A program made the translations under genes and the position numbers. Of a stretch of DNA of 64,000 nucleotides, positions 59,370 to 64,000 are shown one piece after another. Under the pieces are notes generated by a model. The model had not been told where the DNA came from. It did no database searches and saw nothing but the letters and a program-made list of their open reading frames with translations. This DNA is from Mikania micrantha (lineage: Eukaryota > Streptophyta > Magnoliopsida > Asterales > Asteraceae), in assembly GCA_009363875.1 (NCBI GenBank), contig CM018690.1, positions 5,816,788-5,880,787 of the forward strand, written 5' to 3'. Each line of letters begins with the position of its first letter. Within the stretch, counting starts at the first letter, position 1.

Positions 59370-60015
59370 TATTTAATATTATAGAAGAGGTGTTTATTAT
59401 TAAGTATAGTTATTTAATATAAAAAAAGACATACAAATAAAGGATAAAGGAAAAACTACAACACGTATGTAAAACGAACCTGTTATCAGTTAAGAAGTAA
59501 CAAAAAGAAAATTAAAACTAAAATAAAAAACTTGAGAAAATATTATCTCAATTCTGATGTTTTGCTTACAGAAAATGAATTTCTCACGAAAAAAATAAAG
59601 CAAAAAATGAATTTCTCACGAAAATGAATTCAATCTCTGAAAAATCACAAAAAAAGAAATTATTTTCTCGCGAGAAACACTATTCCTAAATGTGTTATTT
59701 TTGTGTGGTAGTGTTATATAAAAGTAAATCCAGTTGTTTGGATATATGAACAAATTTGCATAATGTAAAGCATAGATAATCGGTCGATGATGTAAGCTTC
59801 AAGAGAGCAGTACAATCATTGAACTATAAGATGTCATTTTTACGCTTCTTTTTATTTTTTTATGTCCATATCGAATTCAACTGAAACATGTATATTTATC
59901 ACATAAAAATAATATTATTAATATTCTATGTTAAGGGCAAAAAATAAGTTAAGGGCAAAAAATAAGTTTAAACAATATAAATACAGGTGACCATGAGTCA
60001 TATTTAAAACTTCAG
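59370..60015. other. AT-rich intergenic stretch
   Basis: Contains a short repeat of AATGAATTTCTCACGA (59573-59630) and a GTGTGGTAGTGTT that may be an element end (about 59703-59715). Nothing else is recognised. Confidence 0.45.
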
Positions 60016-60280
60016 TACTACAAAATAAGCCTAATGCAACATTTTTTTTGTCACAAAAAGATGCAAATAGGTTGCATTATCTAAAGTTGTATTAGCCTAT
60101 TCCAATTTTTTTATTACATAATGCAACTTTTTATTAAAAAGTTGTATGTAAAAAAGTTGCATTAGGAAAAAGAAAGTCACGGTATGTAACAAAAAAGTTG
60201 CATTAGATCTAATACAATCAGCTATTGCAACTTTTTTTTAATATAAAGATTGCATTAGGGTGATTTTAATTTGTAGTAGT
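60016..60280. mobile_element. CACTA-like MITE 2
   Basis: Ends TACTACAAAATAAGCC and, inverted, ACTACTACAAATTAAAA, both followed by CCTAATGCAA. The interior is a set of TTGCATTAG / CTAATGCAAC direct and inverted copies. About 265 bp, no protein. Confidence 0.65.
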
Positions 60281-60735
60281 GAGTATATGTACAATTAATA
60301 ACAATTTTCCAGTTTGATATTATGTGTAGTTTGTGAGAGATCAATTAACAATCCTAACTGCATATATATAATTAGATTACATGTCACACCCCGAGCCGGC
60401 GGGGGTTGATCGGATTTTCGCGTCGGGCGGAAGGTTCTAGGGGCGCGATATCGTGAGTGATAATCATGATGATCAGATTGTTTACATTGCACATGATATA
60501 AATGAGAAAATACTAAATAGAATAGAATTACAAAGTTAAATTAAATCAGTATCGTTTATAATTTAACAATGTAAATCTACCATAAACATCATAAAGTTTC
60601 TATCTTGTAACTATACAAGATATACAAAATAATTGTATAATGATGTTCCAAAAGCATGCAGGTCCAAAAATACTAAGTCTTCTATCTGAAGTCCTAGTCC
60701 AAGGGTAATAACTTCTTAGTTGACCTGTTCATCAC

Positions 60736-62192
60736 CTGAGAAGTCATGCAAAAGGAGATCAAGTCAACACATGGTTAGTGAGTTCATATAGTTTTAGAAA
60801 ATGAGTTTGAATAACCTGAATGACAACCTTAACCTCACCATTAACCACCTATACCATCCAATTCAGTATGCTTATATATAGGGCATATGTAGGGGAACAA
60901 GCCCCAGCCAACATCCCACCACATACCAAATCACATGATATATTGTTCCTGGTGATAATTAAGCGTTTCATCCCATAACTTTGATTTCATAGCATCTGAT
61001 TCATAGAATTTGATTACTCTGAAAATGTTTACCTTGATCCCCCGAAATGACAACCTTAACCTCATCAACAACCATCTATGCTATCCAATCAATTATGCTT
61101 ATATATAGGGCATATGTAGGGGAACAAGCCCCAGCCAACATCCCACCACATACTCAATCACATAACATATTGTTATTGACGATAATTAAGCGTTTCACTC
61201 CATTCACCTTCAATTTAGATTTGATTTCCACAAATAGATTTACCATTATCTTTTGAGTTTACCATGAAGTCATGATTTCCCAAATCATTTGTAGAAACAT
61301 GATATTAAATGTTTAATTAAATAAATAAATAAGCATTTAAATACAACTAGGACATGATGATTGGGCCTTATTTGACTCAATCAATTAGACCTAGTTGTTG
61401 GTGGTTGTCCAAGTTGTACCCTCTTACACGTGGCCCATATCAGGCATGACTCACAAGGAGTCTACCTGTACACGTCGAGACTTTCGTGATTATGCCGATA
61501 TCAGCTTGACCTACTGGTCTACTGTATGCGTCGGGACTTTAGGATATACTATGATTTATGATCTTCTTGATTCTCTTGATTTCATCTGATAGTTTGAATT
61601 ATTGCCCATGTAGCTTGACTACTAGAGTCTACTACTGTGAAGGGACTTTCCGTGTGTTACACGTGGTCTCGATTTACATACAACTGACAATTCACCTTAC
61701 TTTAGGTATTAATGATTTCATTAGGTCATAATGATTTCATTTTTCAATGATTCACACACGGTTATGATTCCCATGATTCACTTGATTTCTGATCTTTAGA
61801 ATTCCATGATTTCACAATGATTATAGATTTTGATGAGAATCCTTAGTTTTCTGATCACACACTGGATTAGATTCCTTCACATTTGATCTTTGGCTTTGGT
61901 TCTTTTGATTTCACTTTGAATTTAGATTCTGAAATTTGAACTTGATGGACTAAGGGTTTCTTTAGAGTTGTAGAATTTAAGTATTACTCCTAAAAGTAAT
62001 TTAATTAACGTGTTAGTTAATTCGGCATAGAGATTTCCTAAACATAAGTCTAGGATTATGAACAAACATTCATATATACAACATATAATAATTAAAGCAC
62101 TAAAGTAAACAATTTAATTAAAACAGTTTACGCATGCTTCTCAGCCCCGCGTTTTAAAACAAAACTGTTTAGAAAAGGGGCAATGAACTCAC
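60736..62192 (-). promoter_or_regulatory. Intron-like module in LTR J
   Basis: Donor CACAA/GTGAGTTCATTGCCCC at 62192; acceptor TGACTTCTCAG/G at 60736; 1,457 bases. AGTGAGTTCAT at the donor (62183-62193) pairs with ATGAACTCACT at 60777-60787, 11 of 11. The donor has A where most have G, and the block has the matching T. Confidence 0.6.
60821..61275. repeat. 227-bp tandem duplication in LTR J
   Basis: 60821 onward (TGACAACCTTAACCTCA ... ATATAGGGCATATGTAGGGG) repeats from 61048 with moderate divergence, two copies. Confidence 0.85.
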
Positions 62193-63169
62193 TTGTGCTG
62201 CTCTGAAATGTATTACCACAAAATGCGCGCTCGTTGTTGTAGCTTAGATTTCTTCGGTTCCTGAGTTGTTTTAAGAGAATTCGAATACGATAAGTACATA
62301 AAGTAGTCGTCGAATCTAGGGTTTGGTCTCGGTGTGCAACTAAGTGTCCTAAATTACTAATGTGCTTCTAGGACTTTATTGAACTAATCTATCTTATTAC
62401 TCATTGGTAACCCTTACACCCAGATTAATTATTATAAGTCTTTAGTTGTAATGTTTACAAATTATTTCACTTTTAGGTTAAGTATTTGGAAAAACGTCAT
62501 TTAATGTGATTTAATGAATTTATTAATTTATTATCTTTTATCAAAACTATAATTAATTTACAGAAAGAATGTTTAACATATGATGATGGACTTAGTTTGA
62601 GCCCATTGGGCCAACCTCGGGCCCGTTATCAGTCTTTGTTTAACAATTGATTTCTTGCTTGAGTCTTCGTATAATTCATTCTAGATAGTTCCTGTACTAT
62701 CTAATGAAATGAAAATTCTAAGTATTGGATGTTAATAACGAGTCCACATCCGTATATTTAAGCTAGAGTTTCTATTTCTCTTATGAATTTCCCCCTTGTT
62801 TTGAACCAAAAAGATGTTAGTGTACTTTAAGAATTCTTTGTCTTAAGAAACTATGGTCCATGCTTTCATGTTACTCTATGTGTGAATCCTTAGGGTAGTA
62901 CTCTTTTGTCAGGGTGCCATGAAACTCTAAAATGATTCCATGCACACCCACACACAAGGTTTTATACTATGCATGCACACACTCACACACCATGCATGAA
63001 AGGGTGTGTGTATGTTTATACCCCTCCCATGCATGCATAGGTTCTACTTAGTATTCTCATGCGCACCCATACTTAATCCATGAACATCCCATCATGGATC
63101 CGTTCATACAAGAGGTTACTTGGCTGACTAAGGATAAAGACCAAGGGAGTTCAGCCAAATGTGTTTGAT

Positions 63170-63420
63170 CCCACGAATGAGGCTATGGCCGAAAGAGGGT
63201 TGATCGAATGAGTTGCGGCCATATGGCTCTTGACCGAATGAGTCTGGTCGAGCGAATGGCACTACAGCCGAAGGAAGATTGGCCGAATCACAACCCCGAC
63301 CAAATAGCATAGCTGGTGAAAGGCTAGACCGGCGAAGGAGCTGTCCTATTCGGCCGAATGAAGTTCCAGGAGCCATTCGGCGAGCTGAGGCTGGTGCCAT
63401 TCGGACGCTCGACTCCCATG
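63170..63420. repeat. CCGAATGA-rich cluster in LTR J
   Basis: More than ten GGCCGAAT / CCGAATGA / ATTCGGC motifs in 250 bases, GC-rich in an AT-rich LTR. Confidence 0.75.
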
Positions 63421-64000
63421 GTGTGCAGCCACTTAACTCGTTCGATGACTACCTCAGGTCCTACCCACTTGTTCCCGCACTATCCTATGGTATTTGTGAG
63501 TGTTTTACCTAAGGTTTTGAGGTTGTAACCGGTTCAAAAGAAGGGATGCGAGATTAGGGTTTTCAAAACCCCAAACCGAACAAATAATGGATTTTTACCT
63601 CGAATATGTTGGATAAACTCTTAGATCCGTTGTAATTTCATGTTCTACGTGTTGCAAGGGTCGTTTTGACACCAAATCTGCAAGATTTCGTGAAGAATTG
63701 TGGGAGAAAACTTAGAGAGATGATGAAGATTTTAGAGAGAGAAAGCTTGAGAGAGAAAGTGACGAAAATGGGTGTTGGTGGATGGTTGTTGGCTGTGATT
63801 ATGGCATTAAATGCCATAATAAATGGCTTAGTTTTACCCGGGTATGTTCAAGTTCGTTCGGTTTCGCGTAGAAGCGTCGGTTTCTCGTTATTTTCGTAAC
63901 GAAACGGCTCGGTTTTTTAAATAGAGCTTATCAAATTATTTTAGGTTGTGATTCCTAATAAATTAACTAAGTATCTTTTATTTATTTTAAATTTTCAAAA

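Larger units (their letters stand above)
60382..64000 (-). mobile_element. LTR J, cut by the right edge
   Basis: Starts TGTCACACCCCGAGCCGG and runs to the window end without a second terminus, so it is more than 3.6 kb or contains an unrecognised insertion. No primer site lies left of 60382, so it is a solo or a 3' LTR. It holds a tandem duplication (60821-61275), an intron-like module (60736-62192) and a cluster of CCGAATGA repeats (63170-63420). The frames at 63128-63512 come from that cluster, and the 77-aa frame at 63666-63899 has no recognised feature. Confidence 0.7.

Noticed and set aside
63666..63899. 77-aa frame near the right edge
   Set aside because: Weak resemblance to a basic helix plus a hydrophobic segment, but it lies inside LTR J and has no supporting features.

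Overview
The window reads as an intergenic, repeat-packed stretch of a plant nuclear genome. I see no convincing host gene. The style of the elements suggests a eudicot, probably Asteraceae: Ty3/gypsy elements with very long (2.1-3.0 kb) TGTCACACCCC-type LTRs, an initiator-Met-tRNA primer site (TGGTATCAGAGCC), an ATHILA-type ORF1, and a Mutator-like transposase fused to an OTU protease. The family assignment is inference. Almost everything is LTR retrotransposon sequence inserted into older LTR retrotransposon sequence. I used letters A to J for LTR families by end sequence, and most calls rest on matching terminal motifs plus 5-bp target-site duplications (TSDs) that can be read directly.

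Layout. 1-8635: a minus-strand gypsy element (family B) with decayed reverse transcriptase, protease and gag, its 5' LTR (5659-8635) and primer site. Its gag is split by a solo LTR of family A (1200-4184, TSD AGTGG). 8636-9927: part of an older LTR (C). 9928-11640: AT-rich filler. 11775-15579: a retrotransposon ORF1-type gene on the minus strand, split by solo LTR E1 (12506-15126, TSD AGTAA). 15580-16640: two opposed AAT/ATT microsatellites flanking GC palindromes. 16782-19572: a MULE transposase with a C-terminal OTU domain, damaged. 19900-26260: AT-rich DNA with Helitron-like non-autonomous elements, three foldback MITEs, microsatellites and a possible pararetrovirus leader. 26264-30883: solo LTR D (TSD CCTCC) and a Copia-type solo LTR (TSD CAATA) inside an older LTR.

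30884-52518 is a nest at least four levels deep: a damaged element E (30898-34615), and solo LTR G (34769-52040, TSD CTATC), which contains solo LTR B (35638-50110, TSD GCTCA), which contains a nearly full-length A element (36556-48097, TSD ACCGT). The A element carries the only long intact ORF in the window, a 996-aa RT-RNase H-integrase polyprotein. 52519-55026: degenerate tandem repeats and a CACTA-like MITE. 55027-59364: solo LTR I containing solo LTR D2 (57032-59171). 60016-60280: a second CACTA-like MITE. 60382 to the right edge: LTR J, cut by the window.

The most interesting signal is shared by nearly all of these otherwise different LTRs. Each holds an intron-like module: a strong 5' splice-site motif (AGGTGAGTT, followed by a C-rich AGCCCC block) and, usually about 450-550 bases later, a polypyrimidine-CAG acceptor. 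Just upstream of the acceptor lies a block (CTATGAACTCACC type) that is the reverse complement of the splice donor, up to 13 of 13 bases. Donor and block change together between families, which suggests a selected RNA pairing that hides the donor. Other notable points are a probable LTR-to-LTR gene-conversion tract that overshot into the A element, regularly spaced AT palindromes in B LTRs, a shared GC palindrome in unrelated LTRs, and tRNA-like modules inside LTRs.
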